From positions 4,650,001 to 4,714,000 of the forward strand of contig NC_009614.1 in the NCBI RefSeq assembly GCF_000012825.1: DNA of 64,000 nucleotides. The letters are read 5' to 3'. The notes below the pieces were generated by a model. It was not told where the DNA came from. It was given only the letters and a program-made list of their open reading frames with translations, and ran no database searches. Source of the stretch: Phocaeicola vulgatus ATCC 8482. Its GTDB lineage: Bacteria > Bacteroidota > Bacteroidia > Bacteroidales > Bacteroidaceae. Each line of letters starts with the position of its first letter. Position 1 is the stretch's first letter. Below, piece by piece: positions 42,701-52,060 of the stretch. The translations under genes and the position numbers were made by a program.

Positions 42701-43195
42701 CTAAAATCCATTATTTAGTCCTTTAATAACTCCGGCTGATACCAGCTCTTGATAGAGGGCGTCTTTCGCAACGGAAACCACTGCTGAAATTCGATACTGC
42801 TTTCCCATCTTCACCACTGAAAGATTCTCTCCTACCATATTGGCAAAATTCATGTAAGAACCTCCTTTTTGGAAAAAGACATCAAAATAATCCTGATGTT
42901 GCTGTTCTACCACCATACTTCCTGCCAAAGGTTTCTGCCGGGTGCGTGAAGTCTGGCTGGAAAATCCTTTAAAAAGCACCCCATGAACTGCACACTTCTT
43001 GATCACATCGACATCCAATTTACTTTTCTTCTGGATTACTGTCACTTTTACCAAATAAATACCTTGTGCACCTACTCCTTCTCCCTCTATCTCATATTTT
43101 AAAGGGTCATCACCTGCGTGCGCTCCAATACAGATGAATACAAAAAGAACCGTCATAATGATTCTACCGACAAATTTCACATTCATTACTCTCAT
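42701..43195 (-). CDS. Small secreted protein, paralogue of the operon lipoprotein
   Basis: A 164-residue exported protein (signal up to GAHA-GDDPLKYEIEG). The segment CAVHGVLFKGF, PLAG, YFDVFFQKGGSYM matches the lipoprotein encoded at 42065-42550 (KNAVRDVLFKGV, PLIT, YFNDFFRDGGEYL), so both have the same fold. Unlike that relative it has no lipobox Cys and would be soluble in the periplasm. It follows the first WG gene by 22 nt. Function unknown. Confidence 0.75.
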   Translation of the reverse strand: MRVMNVKFVGRIIMTVLFVFICIGAHAGDDPLKYEIEGEGVGAQGIYLVKVTVIQKKSKLDVDVIKKCAVHGVLFKGFSSQTSRTRQKPLAGSMVVEQQHQDYFDVFFQKGGSYMNFANMVGENLSVVKMGKQYRISAVVSVAKDALYQELVSAGVIKGLNNGF

Positions 43196-43217
43196 AATTC
43201 TATTCTTTAATTATATA

Positions 43218-44912
43218 TTATTGTTCACACCCTTCTTTACCGGCAAACTGCAAATATTCATCCTTCACTTTCCGATAATACTCTCCCATCAATTCGCCCG
43301 TATTCTTCTGAATCTTTTCTTCAAGATCTTCTAACACATATTTCAAAAAACCACAATGATTACTACCTCCTGCTATAGCAGTAGCTGTAGACCCACCAAG
43401 GGCATCTACCTCATCCATAGAAACTCCCAGATTAATTCCGGATGAAGGCTTATTTTGATTTCTGCTTTCATCTTTAAAAGAATTAGAGTTTGTAGATTCC
43501 AAATCATTATGCACACTTGCAATGTAACCAATCGTATTCAACGTTCTTTTCTTCTTGTCCTTTTTGGCTTGCTTCAGCGCTAACGCTACTTCTCCATTAT
43601 CCGGATCCAATTCTGCCGCTATCTTCAGATGCTCCATTCCTTTAGAATAAATGCCATCAGTCACTTGCCCTTTTCCCATATAATAGTGGGCCATGGCATA
43701 GTCCGGAATCAAATCTGTCAATAAATTAAACATACCCCAAGCACCTGCCACTCCCTTTTTTTCTTCTTTCAAAAAGGATTCTGTCACATCCTCTGCAAAG
43801 CCATCAGAGAGTTGTCCCTTCGTATCTATCCAACCGAGTACGGAATTCAGCCAAACAGGTGCTTTGCCATCCACAAAACTACCTATATAATCAATCCTTC
43901 CCGGTAGTAATAAAGCACCTTGACTATTATATAGCCCCATTGCAAGACTTTTGGCAATCCAGACCTTTGCCGATACATCATAATATACCCATTGATAAAC
44001 ACAAGGCAATATAGTACGCCCATATATATCCAAAGCCCCCCATTTATCCTGCTTGCAAGCAAGAACAAATCCATCTTCTGCTATTATAAGTTCCTCATAT
44101 TCTGTAGGAATTACAGTTTGTCCTCCCACTACAAGGCCCATTTTACCATTATCTTCCCTTATTCTGAGAGAATCGGTTATAACTTCTGCTCCAGGATTAT
44201 TAATTTTTTCATTGACCTCTCTGCTACATTCAGCGATTTTATCAAGCAAATCATCAAAATCACCGTTCCCTTTCGCATTTTTCACTTCTTCTTGTTTCTG
44301 GCGATATACCTTATTGGATATAGGAACGCTTATCATTGCTTCTTCTAGAATATATTTACATGGGACAACGATTTCTCCCCTTAAATTAATAGCCCCGAAC
44401 TTACCATCTTGCTTGATTGTAGCCAACATGTTATCTCTAAAATTATCAGCGTAATCAAATTGAGGTTCAATGACAAATTCTCCTTTTTTATTTATAAAGC
44501 CAAACTTGCCATTCTTCTTTACCGCAGACAGTCCTAAATTAAATCCATGAATATCATCTGCATTTTCAAACTGCGGTTTAATTATAAAACGATTGTGTAT
44601 GTCTATAAAACCTACTTTTCCTCCTAAAACTACTCCTGCCAACTTTTCTGTAAATCTCTTGGTCACCCCTTCATATTGTGGAGAAATCAACCAATTTATC
44701 TCATAATCCTGATTTACTAAAGCCGCATCCCATCCACCAAACATAGAATTACCCCTATATTTTGAATTTTCCCACCATCCTTTATTTTCGGTCTGCTCAT
44801 ATCCCCATTTCTTTGTTACAGCATTTTGGCGCGCCTTCTGTGCATAAAAACTAAAAGGTATAGCACAGCATAATAAAAACAATATTACTTTTTTTACTTC
44901 ATTCATATACAT
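43218..44912 (-). CDS. Exported WG-repeat protein with TPR-like tail, first operon gene
   Basis: A 564-residue protein. Signal peptide VKKVILFLLCCAIPFSFYAQ. WG-type repeats fill about residues 60-380 (GKVGFIDIHNRFIIKPQFE, GKFGFINKKGEFVIEPQFD, GKFGAINLRGEIVVPCKY, DKWGALDIYGRTILP). A TPR-like stretch follows (YAMAHYYMGKGQ, MEHLKIAAELDPDNGEVALAL), then a low-complexity Ser/Asn linker and a Cys-containing C-terminal helix. It looks like a scaffold or sensor protein in the periplasm or on the surface. The promoter has a -7 box near 44938-44945 and the 17-bp element at 45023-45039. Confidence 0.85.
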   Translation of the reverse strand: MYMNEVKKVILFLLCCAIPFSFYAQKARQNAVTKKWGYEQTENKGWWENSKYRGNSMFGGWDAALVNQDYEINWLISPQYEGVTKRFTEKLAGVVLGGKVGFIDIHNRFIIKPQFENADDIHGFNLGLSAVKKNGKFGFINKKGEFVIEPQFDYADNFRDNMLATIKQDGKFGAINLRGEIVVPCKYILEEAMISVPISNKVYRQKQEEVKNAKGNGDFDDLLDKIAECSREVNEKINNPGAEVITDSLRIREDNGKMGLVVGGQTVIPTEYEELIIAEDGFVLACKQDKWGALDIYGRTILPCVYQWVYYDVSAKVWIAKSLAMGLYNSQGALLLPGRIDYIGSFVDGKAPVWLNSVLGWIDTKGQLSDGFAEDVTESFLKEEKKGVAGAWGMFNLLTDLIPDYAMAHYYMGKGQVTDGIYSKGMEHLKIAAELDPDNGEVALALKQAKKDKKKRTLNTIGYIASVHNDLESTNSNSFKDESRNQNKPSSGINLGVSMDEVDALGGSTATAIAGGSNHCGFLKYVLEDLEEKIQKNTGELMGEYYRKVKDEYLQFAGKEGCEQ

Positions 44913-44937
44913 GTCTTTTTTTAACCTTATGCGGCTT

Positions 44938-44945
44938 CAAAGAAA
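44938..44945 (-). promoter_or_regulatory. -7-like box TTTCTTTG of the WG operon
   Basis: Near match to TAnnTTTG, with TTTG about 19-20 nt upstream on the minus strand. The A at position 2 is replaced by T, so a dedicated activator would be expected. Confidence 0.45.
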
Positions 44946-45022
44946 AACAATTAACGTCATTTTACAAATTCACAAAACCAAGAGAAAGTATCAAACAGCC
45001 TAACAAGCATACTATTCTATCT

Positions 45023-45039
45023 AAATTAACGACTATATA
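45023..45039 (-). promoter_or_regulatory. Shared 17-bp upstream element, copy 2
   Basis: Identical to 34857-34873 and at the same 78-bp offset from the -7 box. A partial copy (AATTAACG) lies at 44949-44956. Candidate binding site of the adjacent LytTR regulator (inference). Confidence 0.55.
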
Positions 45040-45177
45040 GCCTCATTTCCATATACCGCAAAGGGAAAATTAAGCACTAAAAACAAAAAAAGCAGCAATC
45101 TCACGACTCCTGCTTTTCCACTGTGACTTAAAATCACTTTCTATAAACTTGTATTTTCAACGTCATCAATAGATTCA

Positions 45178-45942
45178 CTACAACAAATAAAACCTATCCT
45201 GCAATTCTTTTCTGAACTTCTTGGAAACCTGAAGTTCCGTAATATTCTCAAACGGGGGAAACATGACGCAGCGGTTCTCCTTAATCATCATCAGATAATT
45301 GATATTAATGATATACGACTGATGGATCTGGACGAAGCAGGAGTCATATCCCTTGATATGATCGGCCGTAGTATTTTTCTTCAGCAGCAAAGGCAGCTGG
45401 TTGTTCAGCACCACTTCCCACAGTTTCCGGTCGGAGTTATAACGGAAAAAACCGATGTCAATGGAGCGCAGAATGCGCAAGTCATTGATGGGTGTGGATA
45501 TCATAAAAGTATGCTCGCCGGCCGAATACACACGCGGAGGGATAACCAAAGATGCGGCTGCCGACTCTTCCGCCTTTTTCATGAAGCGGTCAATGATCCC
45601 TTCCAGCTCCTTCTTATCTATAGGCTTCAGCAAGTAGTCGAAAGCTGCCCCACGAATAGCATAAATCATGTACTTATCATAAGCTGTATAGAACACAATC
45701 TGCATATTCCAAGTGATTGCCCCCCTTAGCTGTTCCAGCAGTTCCATGCCCTTCATGTCCGGCAATTCCACGTCCAGAAACAGCAAGTCCGGATGAACCT
45801 TTTCCAGCAGTTTCCGGCCATTCGCACCGTTACGTGCCATCCCGTCTATAGACAGCCTGTTATATTTCTTCAGCTCCAGACAAAGATTGTCCGCAGAGAA
45901 CTCATCATCATCAATTATTACGACCCTGTATAGTTTATCCAT
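45178..45942 (-). CDS. LytTR-family response regulator
   Basis: A 254-residue transcription regulator. The receiver domain (1-120) has the acidic pocket DDD (11-13), phospho-acceptor Asp57 (LLFLDVELPDMKG) and Lys106 (LLKPIDKKE). The C-terminal LytTR DNA-binding domain (about 150-250) includes FVQIHQSYIININYLMMI. LytTR proteins bind direct repeats upstream of envelope, biofilm or virulence genes. It lies 127 nt after the sensor kinase gene and upstream of the WG operon. Start 45942 (MDKLYRVVIIDDDEF) is preferred over the longer frame. Confidence 0.9.
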   Translation of the reverse strand: MDKLYRVVIIDDDEFSADNLCLELKKYNRLSIDGMARNGANGRKLLEKVHPDLLFLDVELPDMKGMELLEQLRGAITWNMQIVFYTAYDKYMIYAIRGAAFDYLLKPIDKKELEGIIDRFMKKAEESAAASLVIPPRVYSAGEHTFMISTPINDLRILRSIDIGFFRYNSDRKLWEVVLNNQLPLLLKKNTTADHIKGYDSCFVQIHQSYIININYLMMIKENRCVMFPPFENITELQVSKKFRKELQDRFYLL

Positions 45943-46069
45943 AGTAAACAATCCTGCTTTAGTTATTAACGGAACAAAAGTATTAAAACATGTTTTAACG
46001 CACAAACCCGACACTCCGGTTATGGAACTATAGCGACCGTTTCGGACACTATCCTAGCAAAAATAATAA

Positions 46070-48106
46070 CTAAACCATCTTTTTCAAATTATAATCATAG
46101 CCTTGGGGCAGGAAGACAGCAAACTCGCAACCGGTTTCTCCGTCTTCCAGCTGCACATTGGTTATGGATATGTCGATATGCTTTTTATTGTTGGCGTTCA
46201 ACAACTGTATGGTTTGAAGAATCACTTTTATACCGGTGCCTGTACCATGGTTGGCACTGTTTATCCGGTAACCTCCCCCATTGTCACGCACCTTGACGCA
46301 GATTCCCTCCCCGGTCTTCTTGATATCAATCCACAGTCTTTTCATCCCCTCTTTGTCCTTCAGGGCATGCTTGATGGCATTTTCTATCGGAATCTGTATC
46401 ATCATGGAAGGAAGTATTTCTTGGTCAAGATGGATGGCAGCATCTATGGATGTGGACAGTATAAAGCTATCTCCCAATGCTTCACGTTCCAGGTTGATAA
46501 ACGTATTGACAAAGTCCAGTTCCTCGGCCATGGTAACGCACAGCTGTTCGGTCAGTTCCAGGTTGCGCCGCATCAGCTTTACCAACCCACGCATATTTCC
46601 GGCCTGCTCATCGGTGTAGTTTCCCATCTCACGGTTCAGAATGTTAAAAATGAAATGGGGGGAAACCCGGTTACGGATATTCTCCATACGCAAAGTGGCA
46701 ATCATATTCTGACTTTTCATTTGCAGCAGGAAACGCTGTCTCTTGTTGTACATGTAAACAAAAACAACGAGCCCCAAAATACAGATGCAGGCAAACATCC
46801 ACAGGTAAAGCGTCTGATTCAGCGCCAGTACTTCATTCTCTTTTTGCTGGATAAAAATTTTCTGCTTCATCAGCGTGGTGTCCTGACTGTATTTCAGATC
46901 AATTTCAGCTGTACGCATTTTAATACGCTCATTACGTGTAGAATCATCAATACGCTGATTTTCCATTTGATAATAATAGGCTTGTTTGAAATCCCCCACC
47001 TCTTCAAAATAATGTTGCAGGTAACGGTTACGGATATGCTGCATATTCGGTTCCACATAATCAGGCTGTATAGCCTCAGACATACGTTTACGTGCTAAAG
47101 ACAAGTTATTCTGCTTCAAGGCAAGTTCAATCAATTGGGTATCCAAATAATAGAGAGCCGTCTGATTTTCGATAGAACGAAAAAAATCACTGCAAAGGTT
47201 TAAATAGTATGCGGCAGAATCAACCTGATTCATCAATAGAAAAGTTTCTCCCAAATTCATTTCAGTCAGATGTTCCTCAAAAATCATATCCGGATAAGAA
47301 CGAGCTAACAATAATGATTTTCTGAAAAATTCCAAAGCATTAGGATAATCAGCACGAAAATAATAAGAATTACCACGATTATTCAAATAAATATGTTTCT
47401 CAAATGGAAGCATCTTATCATATTGCCGGGCAGCCAGTTCATAGTAATGATCACAAGACGTAAAATCACGAAGTTCCATATAAACCTGTGCCAATCCGTA
47501 ATAAACAGGAAAACGTTTTTCTTCAGGAATCTTCAATGAATCACAGTAAGACAAAGCTTTACGATACCACATCGCGCCTTTATCATAATGACCGGTACGG
47601 ACAAAAGCATCAGCCAAATTAATAGAAATATCATGAAGCATATCTCTGTTACTACCCTTCAAACGATAATCAAATGCTTTTTGAAAACATACCACTGAAG
47701 AATCTGTCAACCCTTGACGAGCACATACATTACCCCGCATATTGTAAATCTCAGCATACAAATCATTAATTAACGATGACGGTTCAGCTCCATCGCAAAA
47801 TACTTCCGCTCTATCCATGCTAAGTTTAGCCGAATCCATCTCGGATTTAAACATATATGCTTTTGCCAAAAGAACAAGATAATGGTAATACGCCACACTA
47901 TCTGTGGCAACCGACATTTGCCTGGCAGTCCGGGTACATACATAACTAGGATTTTTTGACAATGAATCAATTATAAAATCATAATACTGCATATAGATAT
48001 CCATTTGGGTCTTTTTATAAGTTCCGGAACTTGTACAAGATACTCCCCATATACAAAATAATACACTATACCATAAAAATTTAAATATCAAATGTATGTT
48101 CTCCAT
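46070..48106 (-). CDS. LytS-type histidine kinase: lipoprotein with periplasmic TPRs
   Basis: A 678-residue sensor. The N-terminal signal ends in a lipobox GVSC (Cys near residue 25), so the sensor part is lipid-anchored. About 400 residues of TPR-like helices follow (AKAYMFKSEMDSAKLSMDRA, LAQVYMELRDFTSCDHYYE). One membrane helix (WMFACICILGLVVFVYMY) lies near 435. Then come the His_kinase motif with SPHFIFNILNRE and an HATPase with PIENAIKHALKDKEG and DNGGGY. It should sense an envelope signal and phosphorylate the neighbouring LytTR regulator. A lipid anchor on a TPR kinase is a Bacteroidetes feature. Confidence 0.9.
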   Translation of the reverse strand: MENIHLIFKFLWYSVLFCIWGVSCTSSGTYKKTQMDIYMQYYDFIIDSLSKNPSYVCTRTARQMSVATDSVAYYHYLVLLAKAYMFKSEMDSAKLSMDRAEVFCDGAEPSSLINDLYAEIYNMRGNVCARQGLTDSSVVCFQKAFDYRLKGSNRDMLHDISINLADAFVRTGHYDKGAMWYRKALSYCDSLKIPEEKRFPVYYGLAQVYMELRDFTSCDHYYELAARQYDKMLPFEKHIYLNNRGNSYYFRADYPNALEFFRKSLLLARSYPDMIFEEHLTEMNLGETFLLMNQVDSAAYYLNLCSDFFRSIENQTALYYLDTQLIELALKQNNLSLARKRMSEAIQPDYVEPNMQHIRNRYLQHYFEEVGDFKQAYYYQMENQRIDDSTRNERIKMRTAEIDLKYSQDTTLMKQKIFIQQKENEVLALNQTLYLWMFACICILGLVVFVYMYNKRQRFLLQMKSQNMIATLRMENIRNRVSPHFIFNILNREMGNYTDEQAGNMRGLVKLMRRNLELTEQLCVTMAEELDFVNTFINLEREALGDSFILSTSIDAAIHLDQEILPSMMIQIPIENAIKHALKDKEGMKRLWIDIKKTGEGICVKVRDNGGGYRINSANHGTGTGIKVILQTIQLLNANNKKHIDISITNVQLEDGETGCEFAVFLPQGYDYNLKKMV

Positions 48107-48131
48107 CTTATCCTCCTTCATAGCTTATTGA

Positions 48132-48139
48132 CAAACATA
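48132..48139 (-). promoter_or_regulatory. -7 box TATGTTTG of the kinase gene
   Basis: TAnnTTTG match on the minus strand, about 26 nt before the start at 48106. Confidence 0.5.
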
Positions 48140-48230
48140 AGCAAAAATAAACACAACCATATACTTTTATTAAAATTTATTTGACCCAAACAGCCTTTTA
48201 GATAAAATTTACACAAAGATGAAGATTCAC

Positions 48231-48261
48231 TTTGTCATGTCATGAAACATCCCTACCTTTG
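48231..48261 (+). promoter_or_regulatory. Consensus promoter: TTTG, 19 nt, TACCTTTG
   Basis: TTTG (48231-48234) and TACCTTTG (48254-48261) are separated by 19 nt, the Bacteroidetes optimum. It drives the aldose epimerase gene. Confidence 0.75.
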
Positions 48262-48287
48262 AAAAAAGAATTTATAAACGAAGAAAC

Positions 48288-49163
48288 ATGGAAACACTAT
48301 CTAATTCTATCCTGACTGTACAAATAGCCGAGCATGGCGCCGAGCTTCAAAGTATCAAAAAGGATGGCAAAGAATATCTTTGGCAGGGCGACGCTAAATT
48401 TTGGGGACGGCGTTCACCTGTCCTTTTCCCTATAGTAGGACGTGTGTGGAACAATAAATACCGTCATGCCGGAAACACTTATGAAATAGGACAACACGGT
48501 TTTGCACGTGATATGGACTTCAAACTAACCTATAAAGAAGACAAAGGAGCTGTATATTGGTTGGAAAGCACTCCTGATACATTGGGCAAGTTTCCTTTTC
48601 CCTTCCGCCTGCTGGTGGGATATTTATTGGAGGAAAATAAAATCACCGTAAAATGGCGTGTAGAAAATCTGGGAGCTATGGATATGTATTTCCAGATTGG
48701 AGCACACCCAGCTTTCTATTTCCCCGAGTTCGATGCTGCTACAAAGGATCGTGGCTTCTTTGTTTTTGACCGAAAGTCTGACTTAGAATATATCATGCCA
48801 ACCGAAAAGGGGTGCGTATCACCAGAACGTCATGTACTAAAATTAAACAAAGAAGGGCTGATGCCAATTGATATTCATACTTTTGATTGTGACACTTATA
48901 TTTTTGACAATAAACAACTGAAAAAAATAACCTTACTGGATAAAAAGAAAAAGCCCCATATCAGCTTGGAATTTAATTCTCCATTGGTAGCTTTGTGGTC
49001 TCCTACCAAGACACATCCCGATTGCCCATTTGTTTGCATTGAACCATGGTATGGACGTTGCGATTCTGTAGGGTATTCGGGCGAATTAAAGGACCGTGAA
49101 TGGATACAGAAATTGGAACCAAAAGAAACGTTTGATGTAGAATATAAAATCATTATAGAGTAA
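48288..49163 (+). CDS. Aldose 1-epimerase family protein (LacX-like)
   Basis: A 291-residue galactose-mutarotase-fold enzyme that should interconvert alpha and beta anomers of a hexose or hexose phosphate. It starts with ILTVQIAEHGAELQSIKK, then WQGDAKFWGRRSPVLFPIVGR, and carries the catalytic His in IGAHPAFYF and a Glu in CIEPWYGR. It lacks a signal peptide, so it is cytosolic. Divergent from the kinase gene and under its own consensus promoter. Substrate not defined. Confidence 0.9.
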   Translation: METLSNSILTVQIAEHGAELQSIKKDGKEYLWQGDAKFWGRRSPVLFPIVGRVWNNKYRHAGNTYEIGQHGFARDMDFKLTYKEDKGAVYWLESTPDTLGKFPFPFRLLVGYLLEENKITVKWRVENLGAMDMYFQIGAHPAFYFPEFDAATKDRGFFVFDRKSDLEYIMPTEKGCVSPERHVLKLNKEGLMPIDIHTFDCDTYIFDNKQLKKITLLDKKKKPHISLEFNSPLVALWSPTKTHPDCPFVCIEPWYGRCDSVGYSGELKDREWIQKLEPKETFDVEYKIIIE

Positions 49164-49211
49164 TAAAGAATAACGGGGTATGCACGATGAGTCACACCCC
49201 GTCTTTTTTGC

Positions 49212-50135
49212 TTACCGACTTCCCAAATACAAAAATATCATACCAATAAGTACCAGTGCCAAATCCACAGCCTTGCTTTTAAGATTCTTCTCACGGAATA
49301 CCATTGCACCAAATAGAAAAGAAACAAGCACACTGCCACGCCTTACCATAGATACTATGGAAATCATTGCACCGTCCAAGCTTAAGGCATAGAAATAAAC
49401 AAAATCAGCTGCCGACAGAAAAATAGATATCAGAATAATACACCAATGCCAATGAAACGGAGTGGTAGATTTGCGCTTCGGCCACCATAACAACATCAAA
49501 ACACCTCCCATCATAAACAATTGATAGATATTATACCATGACTGTACAATCATTCTATCCAGTCCGATACCTCCTTGATCGACAGGCGCCATGAGATACT
49601 TGTCATAAAGCCCGCTGACCGCTCCCAACACAGCTGCCATTACCACATAATAAATCCATTTATTATGTTTGAAATCTATTCCCTCTTTCTTTCCGCTGCG
49701 GCTCAGCATAAAAAAAGAGAAGACAGCCATCAGCACACCAATCCATTGGTAAAAATTCAATCGCTCACCAAAGACCACTAAAGCTCCCACCAACACCATC
49801 ACCGGACGAGTAGCGTTTATAGGTCCCACAATTGTGATAGGCAGATTCTTCATCCCAAAATATCCCAATATCCACGACGAAAGGACAATAACAGATTTCA
49901 ACACCACATAGCGATGCACCTCCCACCCTGCAACAGGCACATAAAAAATAGAATCCTCCAATATTCCCGGCCTCCACACTGACAATACAATAAAAGGAAG
50001 AAATATCAAACTAGAGAACAACGTATTCAGAAATAATACCGGAATAACCGCATTGTCCTTCAACGACTGTTTCTTAAATACATCATAGAATCCCAGCAAT
50101 GCAGCCGAGAGAAATGCCAAAAGTAACCACATCAT
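49212..50135 (-). CDS. EamA/DMT-family membrane transporter
   Basis: A 307-residue inner-membrane protein with about ten membrane segments in two EamA halves. The second half contains PFHWHWCIILISIFLSAADFVYFYAL. Family members export amino acids, sugars or nucleotides; the substrate is unknown. It is convergent with the epimerase gene. The start at 50135 (MMWLLLAFLSAALLGFYD) is set by a TAACTTTG box at 50170-50163, which lies inside the longer frame that begins at 50216. Confidence 0.85.
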   Translation of the reverse strand: MMWLLLAFLSAALLGFYDVFKKQSLKDNAVIPVLFLNTLFSSLIFLPFIVLSVWRPGILEDSIFYVPVAGWEVHRYVVLKSVIVLSSWILGYFGMKNLPITIVGPINATRPVMVLVGALVVFGERLNFYQWIGVLMAVFSFFMLSRSGKKEGIDFKHNKWIYYVVMAAVLGAVSGLYDKYLMAPVDQGGIGLDRMIVQSWYNIYQLFMMGGVLMLLWWPKRKSTTPFHWHWCIILISIFLSAADFVYFYALSLDGAMISIVSMVRRGSVLVSFLFGAMVFREKNLKSKAVDLALVLIGMIFLYLGSR

Positions 50136-50162
50136 ATCTTTTACCTTATTTAAAACAGAAGG

Positions 50163-50170
50163 CAAAGTTA
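50163..50170 (-). promoter_or_regulatory. -7 box TAACTTTG for the DMT gene
   Basis: TAnnTTTG match on the minus strand, 28 nt before the chosen start. Confidence 0.5.
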
Positions 50171-50314
50171 CAACAAAAAATAAACAAAGAAGTGTAGATT
50201 TTGATATAAATGGCACGGAAATAAAAGAAAAGGGGGATAGAGAAATACATCTCCACCACCCCTTCTTTTATTTATGAATATTCTCTCAGACTTTCGCCCG
50301 ATGCTTATACTCGA

Positions 50315-52060
50315 TTAAATTCCCAGTGATTTTCTTACGGCTTCCACCTTTTCCTCAGCAGCTGCATTAGCAGCATCGAAACATTTGTGGCAACCCATTT
50401 CACCTTTTACTTCCACATAAAATTTGATTTTAGGTTCTGTTCCTGACGGGCGAACTGAAATCTTAGTTCCATCTTCCGTAAAATATTGCAATACGTTACT
50501 AGCCTCCGGCATATCTATTTCTGTTATATTCCCGTTACCATCTGTCACCTTCAAAGTTTTAAAGTCCTTGACAAGAACAACCTTAGAACCGCCTATTTCT
50601 CTCGGAGGATTAGAACGGAAGTTTTCCATCATTGCCTTAATCTCTTCTGCCCCGCTCTTTCCTGGTTTCACAACATTCACAGTAGTTTCTTTTGAGAAAC
50701 CATACTCCACATAAATATCAAGCAAAACTTCGAACAAGGTCTTGCCCTGGTCTTTTGCCCAAGCACAAATCTCCGCCAACAATGTACAAGCAGAAACAGC
50801 ATCTTTATCACGGACAAAGTCTTCGGCCAGGAATCCGTAGCTTTCTTCACCACCTCCGATGTATTGCTGTTTGCCTTCACGCAAACGGATTTCACGTGCA
50901 ATCCACTTGAATCCGGTATAGCAATCCAACATTTCGATGTGATTCTTGTCTGCGACAGATTTAATCAGTTCCGTAGTAACGATAGTCTTCACAATGAAAT
51001 CATCATCCTTCATCTTACCCATCGCAATACGGTTCTTTATTATATAATACAAGAACAGCAAACAGGTTTGGTTACCATTGATCAGCACCCATTCTCCTTT
51101 GTCATTTTTACAAGCCATACCTACGCGGTCAGCATCCGGATCGCTAGCCATTACAATGTCAGCGTCTATTTTCTTAGCCAAATCAATAGCCATAGACAAA
51201 GCCTCGGCATTTTCCGGATTCGGAGAGACAACAGTCGGAAAATCGCCACTCTTCACCATTTGTTCAGGCACGGTATGTACATTTTCAAATCCCCATTGCT
51301 TCAATGCACGCGGAATCAACATCATACCTGTACCATGAATCGGAGTATACACAATTTTCAAATCCTTCTGACGCTTGATCACTTCAGGATCAATAGAAAT
51401 TGTTTTCACTTTATTCAAATAGACGCTGTCTACCTCTTCGCCCACAATCTGAATCAGATCCTTGTTACCTTCAAACTTGATGTCAGTAGCCGATGAAATC
51501 TTGTTCACCTCATCAATGATACCCTTATCGTGCGGAGCCAATACTTGTGCACCATCATCCCAATAAGCCTTGTAACCATTGTATTCTCTCGGATTATGAG
51601 AGGCAGTAATATTGATACCGCTCTGGCAACCGAAATGACGGATAGCAAATGACATTTCAGGAGTAGGACGCATATCTTCAAACAAATATACTTTAATACC
51701 GTTCGCAGAAAAGATATTGGCAGAAATTTCCGCAAACAAACGGCTGTTGTTACGGCAATCATGACCTACCACAACAGATATCTGATCGAGATCTTTAAAA
51801 TTTTTATTTAGATAATTGGACAAACCTTGAGTAGCAGCACCTACCGTATAAATATTCATACGGTTACTGCCCACGCCCATAATACCACGCAAACCACCTG
51901 TCCCAAACTCCAAATCTTTATAAAATGCTTCAATCAAATCAGTCTTATCGGGATTCGCCAACATTTTCTTAATTTCAGCCTGTGTTTCGGCATCATAAGC
52001 AGGTGTTAACCATTTCTCTGCTTTCTCTGTCACTTGCTTTATCAATTCTTCATTTTCCAT
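50315..52060 (-). CDS. Phospho-sugar mutase (phosphoglucomutase/phosphomannomutase family)
   Basis: A 581-residue alpha-D-phosphohexomutase with all four domains. The phosphoserine loop ITASHNPREYNGY holds catalytic Ser154. Metal loop ASDPDADRVG (about 305-315), sugar-binding loop GGEESYGFL (about 405) and phosphate-binding loop RPSGTEPKIKF (about 545) are all present. It moves phosphate between C1 and C6 of glucose or mannose in the cytosol, feeding glycogen, nucleotide-sugar and glycolytic pools. Length (580) suits the PGM/PMM group used in Bacteroidetes. Promoter box TACATTTG at 52120-52113. Confidence 0.94.
   Translation of the reverse strand: MENEELIKQVTEKAEKWLTPAYDAETQAEIKKMLANPDKTDLIEAFYKDLEFGTGGLRGIMGVGSNRMNIYTVGAATQGLSNYLNKNFKDLDQISVVVGHDCRNNSRLFAEISANIFSANGIKVYLFEDMRPTPEMSFAIRHFGCQSGINITASHNPREYNGYKAYWDDGAQVLAPHDKGIIDEVNKISSATDIKFEGNKDLIQIVGEEVDSVYLNKVKTISIDPEVIKRQKDLKIVYTPIHGTGMMLIPRALKQWGFENVHTVPEQMVKSGDFPTVVSPNPENAEALSMAIDLAKKIDADIVMASDPDADRVGMACKNDKGEWVLINGNQTCLLFLYYIIKNRIAMGKMKDDDFIVKTIVTTELIKSVADKNHIEMLDCYTGFKWIAREIRLREGKQQYIGGGEESYGFLAEDFVRDKDAVSACTLLAEICAWAKDQGKTLFEVLLDIYVEYGFSKETTVNVVKPGKSGAEEIKAMMENFRSNPPREIGGSKVVLVKDFKTLKVTDGNGNITEIDMPEASNVLQYFTEDGTKISVRPSGTEPKIKFYVEVKGEMGCHKCFDAANAAAEEKVEAVRKSLGI

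Noticed and set aside
46103-47098. 331-codon frame opposite the histidine kinase
   Set aside because: The kinase has complete TPR, His_kinase and HATPase motifs on the other strand; the opposing frame gives no recognisable protein.
50864-51496. 210-codon plus-strand frame
   Set aside because: Opposite the phosphohexomutase gene, whose four active-site loops are complete.
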